A stretch of DNA of 64,000 nt, from the NCBI RefSeq assembly GCF_000588875.1, contig NZ_JEMV01000030.1, positions 443 to 64,442 of the forward strand, written 5' to 3'. A program made the position numbers and the translations under genes. The stretch is from Sphingobium sp. Ant17 (GTDB taxonomy: Bacteria > Pseudomonadota > Alphaproteobacteria > Sphingomonadales > Sphingomonadaceae). The notes beneath the pieces were generated by a model. The model did not search any database and was not told the origin of the DNA. It worked only from the letters and a program-made list of their open reading frames with translations. Shown here piece by piece: positions 1-9,067 of the stretch (position 1 is the stretch's first letter; the number at the start of each line of letters is the position of its first letter).

Positions 1-229
1 GGGGATCCGCAGCTCGACCGTGCCTGCCCGCGTCTCCCAGTCCCCGATCCCGATAGCCGTTGCGCTGCGCGAGGCGCTCGGGATCCTTATCGCCATAGGC
101 CGCGCCCGTAAGGTCGCCCACTTCCAGCTCCATCAGCCGCTGCGCGGCAAAGCCGATCATATCGCGTAGAAAATCGCCGTCGGCTGTCTTCCCAACCAGG
201 GCGTGCAGGTCCATCTTGTCATTGGTCAT
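1..229 (-). CDS. IS256-family (mutator) transposase, N-terminal part, cut by window edge
   Basis: Reading leftward from the ATG at 229 gives an open frame of about 76 codons with no stop before the window edge. It begins MTNDKMDLHALVGK and runs on through QRLMELEVGDLTGAAYG, then QRNGYRDR, which is the characteristic start of IS256/mutator-type DDE transposases. The DDE catalytic residues lie outside the window. The product would catalyse cut-and-paste or copy-out transposition of its own element. The insertion sequence probably ends in the 230-470 stretch, but I could not define its inverted repeat because the other end is not visible. Confidence 0.85.
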   Translation of the reverse strand, partial: MTNDKMDLHALVGKTADGDFLRDMIGFAAQRLMELEVGDLTGAAYGDKDPERLAQRNGYRDRGLGDAGRHGRAADP

Positions 230-679
230 CGGTGGTCTCCGTAAGTTGAGTCTCGCAACCCAAACTTATCCGAAGTTCGCCGGTGACCACCCGCGAAACT
301 GACCGGCCGCTACAGCGCTTTATCGATGAGCGCGCGTCCGGTCAGCTTCGCTACCCTCAAAACCTACACCACGCGCCGGAACACGACCGACCACACCTAG
401 AAGATGCCAGCGGAGCGGGTCTGCAAGAAGGATCGAGCTTATGCGTGAGGTAGCAGCCATCGAAACAGGCTAATGGCATCTTCAGCGATTGGGAATGACC
501 GCAAGAGGGGCGACCACCGCCTGACGGAAAACCCCTCGACCAGCGTTGTCGGACACTTTCTCAATCCGACAGTGATTCTCGGACATGTGATTGGCGTCAG
601 GCGGATTGTGCCGCAACACCACAATATCCTCAAAAACACGCCTTATCGCAGCCATGATCTTCAACATGATATTCATGCT
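230..679. other. Intergenic stretch between IS256-type transposase and GNAT gene
   Basis: About 450 bases without a convincing gene. The part next to 230 should contain the upstream region and terminal repeat of the IS256-type element. Open frames on both strands between 440 and 680 are short and resemble no family I know. The frame of the downstream acetyltransferase is open back to 473, but those 69 codons have no acetyltransferase character and are treated as non-coding. Confidence 0.5.
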
Positions 680-1144
680 ATGACGATCATTCGACACGCG
701 ATCTTTCCTGGAGACACAGCGGCGGTGCTGAGCATCTGGCGTGAGTTTATCGCCAATTCCCCGGTCAATCTCGATTATCAAAACAACGATGCCGAGTTCG
801 CCAACCTGCCCGGTAAGTATGCACCGCCGAAAGGATGCATTCTGCTTGCGGATCGGGAAGGCGAAATTGAGGGCTGCGTTGCGATGCGCCAAGTCACTCC
901 CGAAATATGTGAGATGAAGCGCCTATATGTTCGTCCCCATGCTCAAGGACGCCATCTTGGTCGCGCCCTCGCCGAACGCCTGATCCAAGAAGCTCGCGCT
1001 GTTGGCTACAGAGAAATGAGGCTCGATGTGCAGGCGAAGTTCGTCCCCGCGCGCAAGCTGTATGAGGCTCTCGGTTTCGTCGCGGCTGAGCCGATATCCT
1101 TCAATCCGGTTCCCGGCGCGTCGTTTCTCGGTCTCTACCTCTAG
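680..1144 (+). CDS. GNAT family N-acetyltransferase
   Basis: A 154-residue protein starting MTIIRHAIFPGDTAA. It has the Gcn5-related acetyltransferase fold signature. A central strand EMKRLYVRPHAQGRHLGRAL contains the acetyl-CoA pyrophosphate-binding motif (Q/R-x-x-G-x-G/A, here QGRHLG), followed by a helix, then LDV and the typical ARKLYEALGF near residue 130. Such enzymes transfer acetyl from acetyl-CoA to a small-molecule or protein amine; the substrate cannot be read from sequence. The open frame extends to 473, but the first 69 codons are not GNAT-like, so the ATG at 680 is preferred although no strong ribosome site precedes it. It sits alone as cargo between an IS fragment and the transfer genes. 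Confidence 0.85.
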   Translation: MTIIRHAIFPGDTAAVLSIWREFIANSPVNLDYQNNDAEFANLPGKYAPPKGCILLADREGEIEGCVAMRQVTPEICEMKRLYVRPHAQGRHLGRALAERLIQEARAVGYREMRLDVQAKFVPARKLYEALGFVAAEPISFNPVPGASFLGLYL

Positions 1145-1348
1145 CCGATACGATAATTGATCTCGGTTTGGTGGCCGTAAATCAGGTGTTGCCGTCAATG
1201 TCGGCTTCGGAGCAAAGCGAGAGGCCGGTCAAATGACCGGCTATGGTCGGCGGTATACCGGCAACTTTACCCGGTTGCCGGTTCGCTGCCGAATATGAAC
1301 GAACGGCGGATTTCAGGAAGGTGACGGCAGTGCTGGAAAGCCGACCGC
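1145..1348. other. Short intergenic, convergent genes
   Basis: The region between the convergent GNAT gene and the DUF6118 gene contains repeated CCGGT/ACCGG words (for example around 1215-1280) able to form small hairpins. No gene was seen. It may hold the terminators of both genes. Confidence 0.35.
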
Positions 1349-2101
1349 TCAAGATTGCGACATCATTACCCTAACCGTGCAACTTACCGGCTCCTCAGCC
1401 TTAACGGCTTCCTTATGACATACGGCGAGTCTGTCGCGGTTCTCACGAGCCAGGTCGGCGGCGTCCACAATCACCCGCCAGCCTTCGGGGTTACCGGCAC
1501 GCATGAGGCGGATACCGGCATCCCATAGAGATGGCTCGCCCAGCGTGCGACGGGCAACCCGTTCCGGCCAGAGCCAGCTTTGCGGGCCGATGCTGGCCGC
1601 CCAGCCGGGATAGATCATCCACAGAAGCGACACGGCAAGTGCAGCGCCACCGCCGCAATAGAACATCTGCCAGCGCTGTCCCAGCTTGGTCCTAATGATG
1701 CCGACCGCACGCATCTGATCCGCATGGGCTTGATGATGCAATTCCAGCGATTTTTTGATGGTCGCCTTATCCGTCGCTCGTGCGGCATCCGCCGCCACGT
1801 CAATCCGCTCCGCCATGCTCTCTGGCGTCAACTGCATGGCGGGCGCGTCCATGATCTTCTGCGTATATCCTGCCAGCGTCGCGAGATAGCCGTTCATCTT
1901 GGCAAGCGTTGGGCCGTAGTCGGGAAATTCGAGGCTCTGCTTCTCGATGGCGATATGCTCAAGCGCGCGGGCCATCACCGCCATGCGCCCTTCAAGCCGT
2001 TCCTCCATAGCGGCGACGCGCTCCGAGAGATGCGCGAACGCCTCGGCGGCGGCATTGGGCCGGGGTTCCGGTTCGTTCAAAAGGCTCTGCTCGTCGTCCA
2101 T
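1349..2101 (-). CDS. DUF6118 family protein, single-pass membrane protein beside the relaxase
   Basis: A 250-residue protein starting MDDEQSLLNEPEPRP. It has an acidic/proline N-terminus, a predicted coiled coil (about residues 20-55, AFAHLSERVAAMEERLEGR), a second helical stretch, and one hydrophobic segment near residues 148-168 (MFYCGGGAALAVSLLWMIYPG). The rest is a soluble C-terminal tail of about 80 residues. I recognise the layout as DUF6118, a family of unknown function found next to TraA relaxase genes in sphingomonad mobile elements. It lies 17 bases downstream of the relaxase on the same strand, so the two are probably co-transcribed. A role in transfer or membrane anchoring of the relaxosome is inference only. 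Confidence 0.7.
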   Translation of the reverse strand: MDDEQSLLNEPEPRPNAAAEAFAHLSERVAAMEERLEGRMAVMARALEHIAIEKQSLEFPDYGPTLAKMNGYLATLAGYTQKIMDAPAMQLTPESMAERIDVAADAARATDKATIKKSLELHHQAHADQMRAVGIIRTKLGQRWQMFYCGGGAALAVSLLWMIYPGWAASIGPQSWLWPERVARRTLGEPSLWDAGIRLMRAGNPEGWRVIVDAADLARENRDRLAVCHKEAVKAEEPVSCTVRVMMSQS

Positions 2102-2118
2102 ATCGTGGTCTCCTTGGG

Positions 2119-5112
2119 TTAGCGGCTCATGCCGCGACTGATGTCGCGTCCGTGATCGAAGGGGATGGAGGATGCGAGGTCGTAGGACAGGCTGCGGCCC
2201 GCCTGCTGGCCAATCTCAAGCCCAAGCTCCCGGCTGCGAAGGCCCAGCACAGATTCAAGCTGGGCGTCGCGCTCAAGGCTTTTCGCCATGCCCGCCATCT
2301 GCTGCGCCGCACTTTTCGCGCCCCTGAAATTGCCGTCGCGCACAAGCTCGGCATGATGGCGCTGCAACTGCTGCCACCCTTCCACGAACCTGTCGGCCCG
2401 CTGGAAGGGGTCCATGCGGATTTCGGTCTCCAATTGCATCGCCCGCACGGCGGCCTGACCACGTCCCTCTGCGGCCTCGCGCACTAGCTCCGGGCTGCTG
2501 CGGAACGCGCTGTTTAGGTCGGACGAACCTTCGGGGCGGATCGCGTCCAGAGCATCGCGCGCCCTGTCGAACGCCTCGCGCTGGTGGGGCATGGTGTCCA
2601 GACCTTGCGCGCGAGTCGCCTGGATCGCGTCGAACGCCTTGGCGTAGCGCTCCACCGCGCCGCGCACGCCGCCAGCCCGCATCGGCTGCATATCATATTC
2701 GGGCTGGTGCTGAACGGCCCGCTCCTGCGCGGCCGGTTCAGCCTTGGGCTGGAAGCCCGCAAATATGTCGCGTTCTTGCTGCGGCGGAAGGTTCGGCCGG
2801 AAACTGTCGAAGATACCCCGCGCTTTCTCGACCATGGGCCTGACGATTTCCGCGATCCGCTCGCCGAACGTGATGCCGCGCCGTTCGGCGAACTCCTTTA
2901 CAGGGTCCGCCTTTTGGTAATCGGTGGCCATGTCCTTGCCGCGCTCGCGCGAAAGCGTGCGAACAAGCCGGGACTGATCGCGAAAATCGTCGCGGCCGTA
3001 ATGAAGCGCCATGCCCTCCCGGTGGCGGGACATGGCGACATAAGCCCCGTGGCGATCCATCCCCGGCGTCGCCAACACATGCGCCCTGTCCACGGTCATG
3101 CCCTGCGCCTTGTGGATGGTGGCGGCATAGCCATGGTCGAGGTCGCGATAGTCTTTCGTGTCGAACGATACGACACGCCCATCATCGGTGCGGACGGACA
3201 TATGGCCTTCACTCACATGTTCGATGGTGCCCAACGTGCCGTTCTTCACCTCCAGGCTGCGCTCGTTGCGCAAGAACATGATACGATCGCCAGAGGCGAA
3301 TGGACGTTCGCCGCGCTCGGTCTTCACCTGGCGCTCGTCGCCCAATTCGCCCGCATTGCGCATCGCCGCGCGCGCTGCCTCGTTGAGGTCGCGCACCTCT
3401 GCATTGGTATGGGTGAGGATGATGCGGCTGGCGTCGGGCTTGGCCTGCCGTTCGCGATCCCAACGCTCGGCCAGATCGCGCCGCGCATCCTCGCGCGTAT
3501 CGGCCTGATGCACCATGCCCTTGTCGGCATAGGCAGCAACGGCCTCGCCGGTCCTGCCCGTGGCCAGATGGCGGGTAGCAACCTGTTGCCACTCTTCATG
3601 CTGGCGGCGAACCTGCGTGATCTCGACGCCGCCATGGCGCTCATGGATCGCGCGAAACGCCGCGCCCGCTTCGATCGACTGCAATTGCTGCGGATCGCCG
3701 ACCAGCACGACCTTCGCGCCAACGTCGGCGGCATGGGACAGCACGCGCTCCATCTGGCGCGTGCCGACCATGCCCGCCTCATCAATCACGAGCACATCGC
3801 GGGCGGTTAGAAGATCGCGGCCTTGTGCCCAGCTATGTTCAATACTGGCGATGGTGCGCGACGCGATGCCGGAACCATTCTCCAGCCCCTCGGCGGCAAT
3901 GCCCGCAAGCGCCGCGCCGCGCACGTTGAGGCCAGCGCTTTCCCACACGTCGCGGGCTACCCCCAGCATGGCGCTTTTGCCGGTCCCGGCATAACCCAGC
4001 ACCAGTGACAATCCGCGCCCTCCCGTTATATGGCGCAGCGCGGCTTCCTGCTCTGCTCCCAGAGCAAGGCCACGACTCTCGGCGGCGCGACTGGCGTAGG
4101 TCGCCGCCGCCGAGCGACCATCGCTCCGGTCCATCGCAAGCCTGTCTGCTGCGCGGCTCATCCGCTGTTCGGTCTCAATCATCTCCCGCGACGTGAACCG
4201 CTCGTCGCCGCGCCCGTCCTTGCCCAGCGCGATCAGCTCCGGCGAATTATGCACCGCGCGCATGGCAGCGTTGAACTGCTCCTGCCCGTCGCTGTGCCGG
4301 TGGATGAACATCGCCATGTCGCGGTTGGTGAATGTCGCCTGTTGGTGAGTAATGGCGTTAAGGGCAATTCCAGGATCGGCGATGATGCGTTCGCCATTCT
4401 CCCGTGCGATCTCACGGTGCATCTCGGCGCGGTCGGCTTCCAGTCCCTGGCCATCCATCCGATGCGCGGGGCCGCCGATCTTGCTTTGCGGTTCTAGGTC
4501 GATGCCCTGATCGGCAAGGCTGCGGCGATCGATACGCGCGTCTATGTCGAGTTCGGCCAGCCGCGCGTTGACGTGGGTCTCCCAGCGTTCGCGCCAGCGC
4601 TCGACATTCTCATGATCGTTCCACTCGCGCACCTTCGCCCCGAAGCCAGCCGTGCCGTCTTCGCGCTGCACGACCTCCCGCATGGTGAGCATGACATGAG
4701 CGTGCGGCTTAGGCTGGCCGGCCGCGCCTATGTCCCAATGCACGTTGAGGTCGGCGATCATGCCGCGATCAACAAACTCGGCAGACACGAAATCGCGAGC
4801 CAGTTCGATGCCCTGCGCCTTGGTCATTTCGCGCGGAATGGCAAACTCGACCTCGCGGGCAAGCTGGGCGTCCTTGCGCTTCTCGAATGCCTCGACATCA
4901 TTCCAGAGGCGTTCGCGGTCGCACCATTGTTCGGGCGCACCTTCGGGCAACATGATTTCGCTATGCTCGACGCCGGAGCGGGCGCGGAAATCTTGGGGCC
5001 GGTCTAGGCGCTCGTCGTGCAGGCGGTCGCCCGCACGATAGGCGGCGGCGGAGACGGCGGAGCGACCCGCCGCGCGACTGATGACCTGAACGGAAAAATG
5101 GAAGATCGCCAT
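2119..5112 (-). CDS. traA: Ti-type conjugative transfer relaxase TraA (MobA/MobL relaxase plus helicase)
   Basis: A 997-residue fusion. The N-terminal MobA/MobL relaxase starts MAIFHFSVQVISR. It shows the AAAYRAGDRL motif (residues 22-31) and the metal-binding histidine cluster: H125 in NVHWD and H137/H139 in KPHAHVMLTM. A RecD-like helicase follows, with Walker A GYAGTGKS (373-380), Walker B LVIDEAGM (441-448) and the late helicase motif ATIHKAQGMT. A basic, coiled C-terminus completes it. The family nicks the element at oriT, binds the 5' end and unwinds the strand for export through a type IV secretion channel. Length is normal for the family and the frame is intact. The oriT is expected in the divergent gap 5113-5285. 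No type IV secretion genes are in the window. Confidence 0.93.
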   Translation of the reverse strand: MAIFHFSVQVISRAAGRSAVSAAAYRAGDRLHDERLDRPQDFRARSGVEHSEIMLPEGAPEQWCDRERLWNDVEAFEKRKDAQLAREVEFAIPREMTKAQGIELARDFVSAEFVDRGMIADLNVHWDIGAAGQPKPHAHVMLTMREVVQREDGTAGFGAKVREWNDHENVERWRERWETHVNARLAELDIDARIDRRSLADQGIDLEPQSKIGGPAHRMDGQGLEADRAEMHREIARENGERIIADPGIALNAITHQQATFTNRDMAMFIHRHSDGQEQFNAAMRAVHNSPELIALGKDGRGDERFTSREMIETEQRMSRAADRLAMDRSDGRSAAATYASRAAESRGLALGAEQEAALRHITGGRGLSLVLGYAGTGKSAMLGVARDVWESAGLNVRGAALAGIAAEGLENGSGIASRTIASIEHSWAQGRDLLTARDVLVIDEAGMVGTRQMERVLSHAADVGAKVVLVGDPQQLQSIEAGAAFRAIHERHGGVEITQVRRQHEEWQQVATRHLATGRTGEAVAAYADKGMVHQADTREDARRDLAERWDRERQAKPDASRIILTHTNAEVRDLNEAARAAMRNAGELGDERQVKTERGERPFASGDRIMFLRNERSLEVKNGTLGTIEHVSEGHMSVRTDDGRVVSFDTKDYRDLDHGYAATIHKAQGMTVDRAHVLATPGMDRHGAYVAMSRHREGMALHYGRDDFRDQSRLVRTLSRERGKDMATDYQKADPVKEFAERRGITFGERIAEIVRPMVEKARGIFDSFRPNLPPQQERDIFAGFQPKAEPAAQERAVQHQPEYDMQPMRAGGVRGAVERYAKAFDAIQATRAQGLDTMPHQREAFDRARDALDAIRPEGSSDLNSAFRSSPELVREAAEGRGQAAVRAMQLETEIRMDPFQRADRFVEGWQQLQRHHAELVRDGNFRGAKSAAQQMAGMAKSLERDAQLESVLGLRSRELGLEIGQQAGRSLSYDLASSIPFDHGRDISRGMSR

Positions 5113-5285
5113 GACGATCGTCCATCTACTACGCTCCAGCGCACGTCGGAACGACGTATAAGCGCGCCCTTCTCGAAAATTTCTCGGACGGGACTAGGCG
5201 GTGTCAGGCTGTCCCGGCGACTCTACTGCGCTTGCGGAGGGTTCTTCTTATCATAGCGCCATCGTCACTCAATGGAGACCTTACG
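5113..5285. promoter_or_regulatory. Divergent intergenic region between traA and traC-like gene, candidate oriT/promoters
   Basis: A 173-base gap between divergent transfer genes, which in Ti/RP4-like systems is the usual place for oriT and both promoters. It contains GGAACGACGTATAAGCGCGCC (5154-5174), recalling the short GC-rich nick regions of this class. I cannot locate the nick site with certainty. The assignment rests on position. Confidence 0.3.
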
Positions 5286-5590
5286 ATGCGCAAACCCCGC
5301 GATTTTGATTCGGAACTAAAGCCTTGGCCGACAAGGCCAAGGCGCTCAAGGAGCGGCGCGTGCGCCAGCTTGGCGAGCTGGTGACGGCGACCGGGGCGGA
5401 TACGCTCGACGCTGATATGCTGGCCGGGGCGCTTCTCCATGCCGTCACGGTGAAGGACGCCGCGACAAAGGAGGGCTGGCGCAAGGCGGGCGCAGGCTTC
5501 TTTCTCGGCAAAGGTGGCAAGCCTGCGGGCGGACCTTCTGGCCAGCAAAGCGGCACTCTCCCGCTCGACGGCGGCGCGGCATCGGCTTGA
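5286..5590 (+). CDS. TraC-like / DUF6437-like conjugal transfer accessory protein, frameshifted
   Basis: The ATG at 5286 (MRKPRDFDSELK) is preceded by GGAG at 5273-5276 and starts a small protein typical of the gene divergent from traA in sphingomonad elements. After codon 12 the frame must shift. The sequence has GAACTAAAGCC where the family frame needs one more G (AAAGGCC), which gives ELKALADKAKALKERR and then VRQLGELVTATGADTL in the downstream frame. The rest ends WRKAGAGFF and a low-complexity tail. The gene is annotated as TraC-like, DUF6437-like or TraD in different elements, so the symbol is left empty. The break near 5320 matches the single-base-loss pattern seen elsewhere in this window. 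Confidence 0.65.
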
Positions 5591-5861
5591 AGCTCAGAAG
5601 GCGCGAACCGACATGCAGGATTGGGCCGTCGCACGCCGTGAACGCACGCGGCATTTGATCGAATTGGGCGGCCTCGTCGTCAAGGCCGGGCTAGTCGATC
5701 TGACCGACGATGACCGCGCCACGCTTTACGGCGCGTTCCTCACAGTTGCCGACCGGCTGCGCGGAGAGGAATGCGCCAACGCACTTGCCATCTGGAAGCG
5801 CAAGGGGAAGCGCGGGTTCACCGCAGAGGACGCCCGAGCAAACGCAGAAATAAATCGCTGA
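5514..5861 (+). CDS. traD: TraD-like conjugal transfer protein
   Basis: The core RRERTRHLIELGGLVVKAG, followed by LVDLTDDDRATLYGAFL, is the signature of the small TraD family encoded beside TraA/TraC in Agrobacterium Ti-like and sphingomonad transfer regions. There TraD is an accessory factor of DNA processing with unknown biochemistry. The longest frame starts with GTG at 5514 and overlaps the traC-like gene by 77 bases. A start at ATG 5613 (MQDWAVARR) would remove the overlap but lacks a clear ribosome site. The length of 115 residues is slightly long for the family. Order and strand with the preceding gene suggest one operon. Confidence 0.7.
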   Translation: MASLRADLLASKAALSRSTAARHRLEAQKARTDMQDWAVARRERTRHLIELGGLVVKAGLVDLTDDDRATLYGAFLTVADRLRGEECANALAIWKRKGKRGFTAEDARANAEINR

Positions 5862-6071
5862 GGCGGGGCCGTCCCGACGATTGTGCAGTGGCATAAAACT
5901 GAACTATTCCACTGCATGGCTGCCGATGACTGCCGGAATGCACGCAAGCTTCCCGGTTGCGGGCACATCGACAATGATTTCCTGCCAGTGATGGTCGAAG
6001 CTGCCTAGCCAGCGTAGGATACGCGCCTGCATATCCAGCCGTTGCGTTCACTCGCGCATGGCGACCGACGG

Positions 6072-6260
6072 CTATCGGGAGGCACGCTTCTGGGCCTTAT
6101 TGATCAACGTGCGCCGCTCGGTCTCCTCTGCGTCGCGCGCCATTTGTTCCCAACGTTCAGCAGAATGCTCATGCTGCCGTCGCCGGTTGGGGAGGTCCGC
6201 CTTCGAAGCCGCGAGGCGCTCGCTGGCGGCGTTCTGGTGGTAGAAATCGGCGGCGCTCAT
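6072..6260 (-). CDS. Small conserved hypothetical protein (MSAADFY type)
   Basis: A 62-residue protein starting MSAADFYHQNAASERLAASK, charged and probably all-helical (RRRQHEHSAERWEQMARDAEET). The ATG at 6260 is preceded by GAGG about nine bases upstream, a usable ribosome site. I know similar small proteins from sphingomonad mobile elements, but no function is assigned. A partly matching copy of its first codons and upstream region occurs at about 9525-9575 (see findings), which supports it being a real, recurring gene rather than a chance frame. Confidence 0.55.
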   Translation of the reverse strand: MSAADFYHQNAASERLAASKADLPNRRRQHEHSAERWEQMARDAEETERRTLINKAQKRASR

Positions 6261-6516
6261 GTTTCCACCTCGCAAGTTGATGATCCATTACCCGCGGCTG
6301 ATGGCGAGGCGTCACAGTCCCCTCTCGCCGCTCTGCGCAACATGGTTGATTGCCAATCATAGCCGTTGTCATGCCACAGGTAAAACCAGGGTCGCACCAT
6401 CGCAATCGACCGCTCCCTGATGGCAGCATCCGTCATGGCAAGCGACTATGCGGCGGATAAAGCATCTCTGCCGCATACTCTGGCGCATCGGTCACATGCG
6501 AGGCCAGCGCGCTGCC

Positions 6517-7613
6517 CTAGTCACCTGAATCCGAAGTTCGACTCATTGCTTTTTGGCAGAATCGTTTGACGGAGGCGAGGATATCGTCGGCGGATTTGAC
6601 CCACTTGTAGGGCTTGGGGTTTTCGTTGTGCGCGGCAATGAAGGCGGCAATATCAGCTTCGAGTTCCGCCGTTGATCTGTGGACAGCGCGTTGCAATTGC
6701 TTGCGCGTCAGCTCGGCGAACCAGCGCTCGACCTGATTGATCCAAGATGCCGACGTTGGCGTAAAGTGCACATGCCAGTGCGGACGACGTGCGAGCCAAG
6801 CCTTGATCCGAGGCGTCTTGTGGGTCGCATAGTTGTCCATCACAAGATGGACCTCGGGACCTTCAGGCATCGCCGCGTCGATCTGCTTGAGAAAGTCGAG
6901 GAACTCGGTCGCGCGATGCCGCTTGTAGCATTTTCCGATCACGGCCCCGGTGGCGATGTCGAGCGCGGCGAACAGCGATGTCGTGCCGTTGCGAACATAG
7001 GTATGAGTGCGCCGCTCGGGCATGCCGGGCGCCATGGGCAGGACTGGTTGCTCGCGATCAAGGGCCTGGATCTGCGATTTCTCGTCCACGCACAGCACGA
7101 CCGCGCGGTTCGGAGGCGACAGGTAAAGGCCCACAATGTCTTGCACCTTGTCGACGAACAGGGGATCGCTCGACAGCTTGAAGGTCTCCGACCGGTGGGG
7201 CTGAAGACCGAATGCACCCCAAATCCGGCGGATCGTGGTATGCGATAGTCCGACCTCGGCCGCCATCGAACGGATCGACCAATGCGTGGCGTCCTTGGGC
7301 GTGGTGTTCAGCGTCCGCTCGATCACCTGGGCCACTTGCGCATCGCTCACCGTCCGCGGTCGGCCTGCCCGATATTCGTCGGTCAGCCCTTCAATCCCGC
7401 TTGCGCAAAACGACGACGCCATTTGCCAACCGTGTGCTCGTGAACCCCGAGCCTTTCGGCAACCTCCTTACTCTGCAAACCGTCCGCGCACAGCAACACC
7501 ATCCGGCAGCGGTCCGATAACGAGCGCGGCGCCTTGTGACGCCGAACCTGCGATTCCAGAAACGTGCGATCTGTCGCACTCAACTCGACAACATCTGCCT
7601 GACGACCAACCAC
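6517..7613 (-). CDS. IS630 family transposase, split by one frameshift
   Basis: The N-terminal part starts at 7613 (MVGRQADVVELSATDR) and carries the helix-turn-helix of the family (RLGVHEHTVGKWRRRFAQAG). It stops just after GLKG. The second frame continues LTDEYRAGRPRTVSDAQ and holds the DDE domain: LCVDEKSQIQAL (first Asp), LVMDNYATHK (second Asp), then TPTSASWINQVERWF with the final acidic residue. Adding one G to the GGG at the junction (plus-strand CCC near 7387) gives the expected ...GLKGLTDE... in one frame. It is therefore probably one intact transposase of about 365 residues rather than a two-ORF element. The stop codon TAG overlaps the TA at the left end of the element. Confidence 0.85.
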
Positions 7614-7675
7614 CGCATGCCTCCTGCCAATGCAGCGGCATATACAATGAAGCTTATTTCAGTTCCAGGTGACTA
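6518..7675 (-). mobile_element. IS630-family insertion sequence, complete ends with TA target duplication
   Basis: The element carries one transposase (reverse strand). Its ends are imperfect inverted repeats. The left end from 6517 reads CTAGTCACCTGAATCCGAAG, and the reverse complement of the right end (from 7676) reads CTAGTCACCTGGAACTGAAA, with the first 11 bases identical. IS630/Tc1-mariner elements insert at TA and duplicate it; TA lies at 6518-6519 and 7674-7675. Total length is about 1.16 kb, normal for the family. Flanking sequence shows no obviously interrupted gene. Confidence 0.85.
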
Positions 7676-7744
7676 GATCGAAAGCTCAAAACTGTCCGGC
7701 AACGCTTCAATCAGTTGGTAAGCCTCGACCGGTAAAAAGGAGGC

Positions 7745-8068
7745 ATGCCCAGCCGAATAAATCGCCGCGTAGCTTCGCGAGAGAGCGTATTCCTTCGGGG
7801 AATGGCGACCGGCTTCACTGCCGCCGAGCCGTCGGTGCATCGCGTGCGGAACATATCTGCAAGAGGCGCTTGCATCGATGGCGCTGGACATTTGAAGGTT
7901 GGACAGACGCTGTTACTCGACATCGGGCGCCTGGAAGAAATCGCGGCCACGACCGTTTGGGTCAGGGATGAATTGGCAGGATTGCGGTTCGCCAAGGACA
8001 TCGATCCGCTGGAAGCGAAAACGCGAGGCCAGGCCAGTCCACCGCGCGGCAAATTCAGCCAAGGGTGA
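7745..8068 (+). CDS. PilZ domain protein
   Basis: A 107-residue protein. The PilZ signature for cyclic-di-GMP binding can be followed: a basic Arg-rich N-terminal segment (RRVASRESVFLRG), then VRNISARGACIDG (the D/N-x-S-x-x-G motif), and a beta-barrel-like remainder ending LAGLRFAKDIDPLE. Single-domain PilZ proteins act as small c-di-GMP effectors in motility, polysaccharide or biofilm control. The partner here is unknown. It starts 70 bases beyond the right end of the IS630 element, so its native promoter may have been separated by that insertion. Confidence 0.75.
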   Translation: MPSRINRRVASRESVFLRGMATGFTAAEPSVHRVRNISARGACIDGAGHLKVGQTLLLDIGRLEEIAATTVWVRDELAGLRFAKDIDPLEAKTRGQASPPRGKFSQG

Positions 8069-8318
8069 TGCCAATGTGCTGCTCGGTTCCCCGTGGTGAC
8101 GTCCTCGGAACCAGGGAAGGCCAGGCGGGAAGGATGTAGACGAACAATTCGCCGAGCCGTCCGAACAAAGCGTCGCTTTCTGCTTCCATCGGCCCCTATT
8201 CCGATGGAAGGAATGGCACGGTTGTGTAACAATTGCATCGCATAGCGGTGAAAGAACACATAGGAGAGGGATGGAAGGTCAGCCGGTGAAATCGGCCATT
8301 TTGCTACCTTATTGAGGT
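8069..8318. other. Intergenic region
   Basis: About 250 bases, more AT-rich towards 8220-8320, where an upstream promoter for the next gene is plausible. No specific promoter or gene could be identified. Confidence 0.3.
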
Positions 8319-8600
8319 ATGCCTGTGACATTGCCGCCGCCCAACGCTGGACTGCCCTTCGGACAATGGCTCGCTGAGATTGCTGAGGTAAATGGCGACT
8401 TACAGGGGCTGATCATGTTTTCCAGGGCCGATCCGCTGTTCCCACGCGATGGCGAACCCGACGCCGTGCGCTCCCGCCTCCAATCGGTCTGGGCCGATCA
8501 GGACTTGCTGCCTGTTGTCGATGAAGCCGAGCGACTATGGCGTTCGACGCGTCAAGGCGACAGTAGCGGGGTTACTCCGTCCGGCAAACTGCGGAAATAG
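8319..8600 (+). CDS. Hypothetical protein, 93 residues
   Basis: Starts MPVTLPPPNAGLPFGQWLAE. The body is acidic and probably helical (EIAEVNGDLQGLIMFSRADP, then DAVRSRLQSVWADQDLLPVV), with no membrane segment or signal peptide. I do not recognise a family. Codon usage follows the GC-rich third-position pattern of real genes here, and the sequence looks protein-like rather than like a shadow frame. It might be regulatory cargo of the element. Confidence 0.5.
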   Translation: MPVTLPPPNAGLPFGQWLAEIAEVNGDLQGLIMFSRADPLFPRDGEPDAVRSRLQSVWADQDLLPVVDEAERLWRSTRQGDSSGVTPSGKLRK

Positions 8601-8666
8601 CGCTGGTCGCTCTCTGATAACAACGCTTCGTTAATCACTTTTTCATGATTATACGCAAAACCATTA

Positions 8667-9029
8667 ATGCGTCCTTACGGTCCCCACCAGGGCGTGCTTC
8701 GATCAGACCCCGGCGCTCCCCCTTCTGTGGCGTCGGGGTCAACCGATGTGGAATTGATGGCCGAATATCTTGTTTCCTGCGTTCAGCGCGATCTAACAAA
8801 ACTGAATCACCCTTTGCACCGCCTCGGTGGTCGAGATCACGAAACCATGCAACGGTGGAACCGAGATGTCTCGATGGTCATCGACCTGATCCGAAAGGGG
8901 GATGACAGCTTCTGGCTACAGATCGGCGCCAATCTCGTCCGGATTGAAGTGGCTGAGAAACCGCGAAGGCTTGTGTTGAGTGATGGGTTTGCGATAGATG
9001 CCCTGCTGAATCTCCCCGGCTGCTTATAG
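8667..9029 (+). CDS. Hypothetical protein, about 90-120 residues
   Basis: The longest frame starts at 8667, but the first 30 codons are low in character. An internal ATG at 8757 begins MAEYLVSCVQRDLTKLNHPL, which looks like the true protein. It has a helical body (RDHETMQRWNRDVSMVIDLI) and a C-terminal strand-rich part (FWLQIGANLVRIEVAEKPRR). No family was recognised. It lies on the same strand as the 8319 gene and is followed by strong hairpins (9048-9115) that could end its transcript. Confidence 0.45.
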   Translation: MRPYGPHQGVLRSDPGAPPSVASGSTDVELMAEYLVSCVQRDLTKLNHPLHRLGGRDHETMQRWNRDVSMVIDLIRKGDDSFWLQIGANLVRIEVAEKPRRLVLSDGFAIDALLNLPGCL

Positions 9030-9067
9030 ACCCAATAAGTGCCCGTGTTGACAGGATCGGCGAGATC

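Noticed and set aside
2584-3810. 408-residue plus-strand frame opposite traA
   Set aside because: It is antisense to the relaxase-helicase. Its amino-acid pattern is that of a GC-rich shadow frame with no family resemblance.
6517-7613. Programmed -1 frameshifting in the IS630 transposase
   Set aside because: No convincing slippery heptamer at the junction. The break is a GGG that becomes in-frame with one more G, matching the window-wide error pattern.
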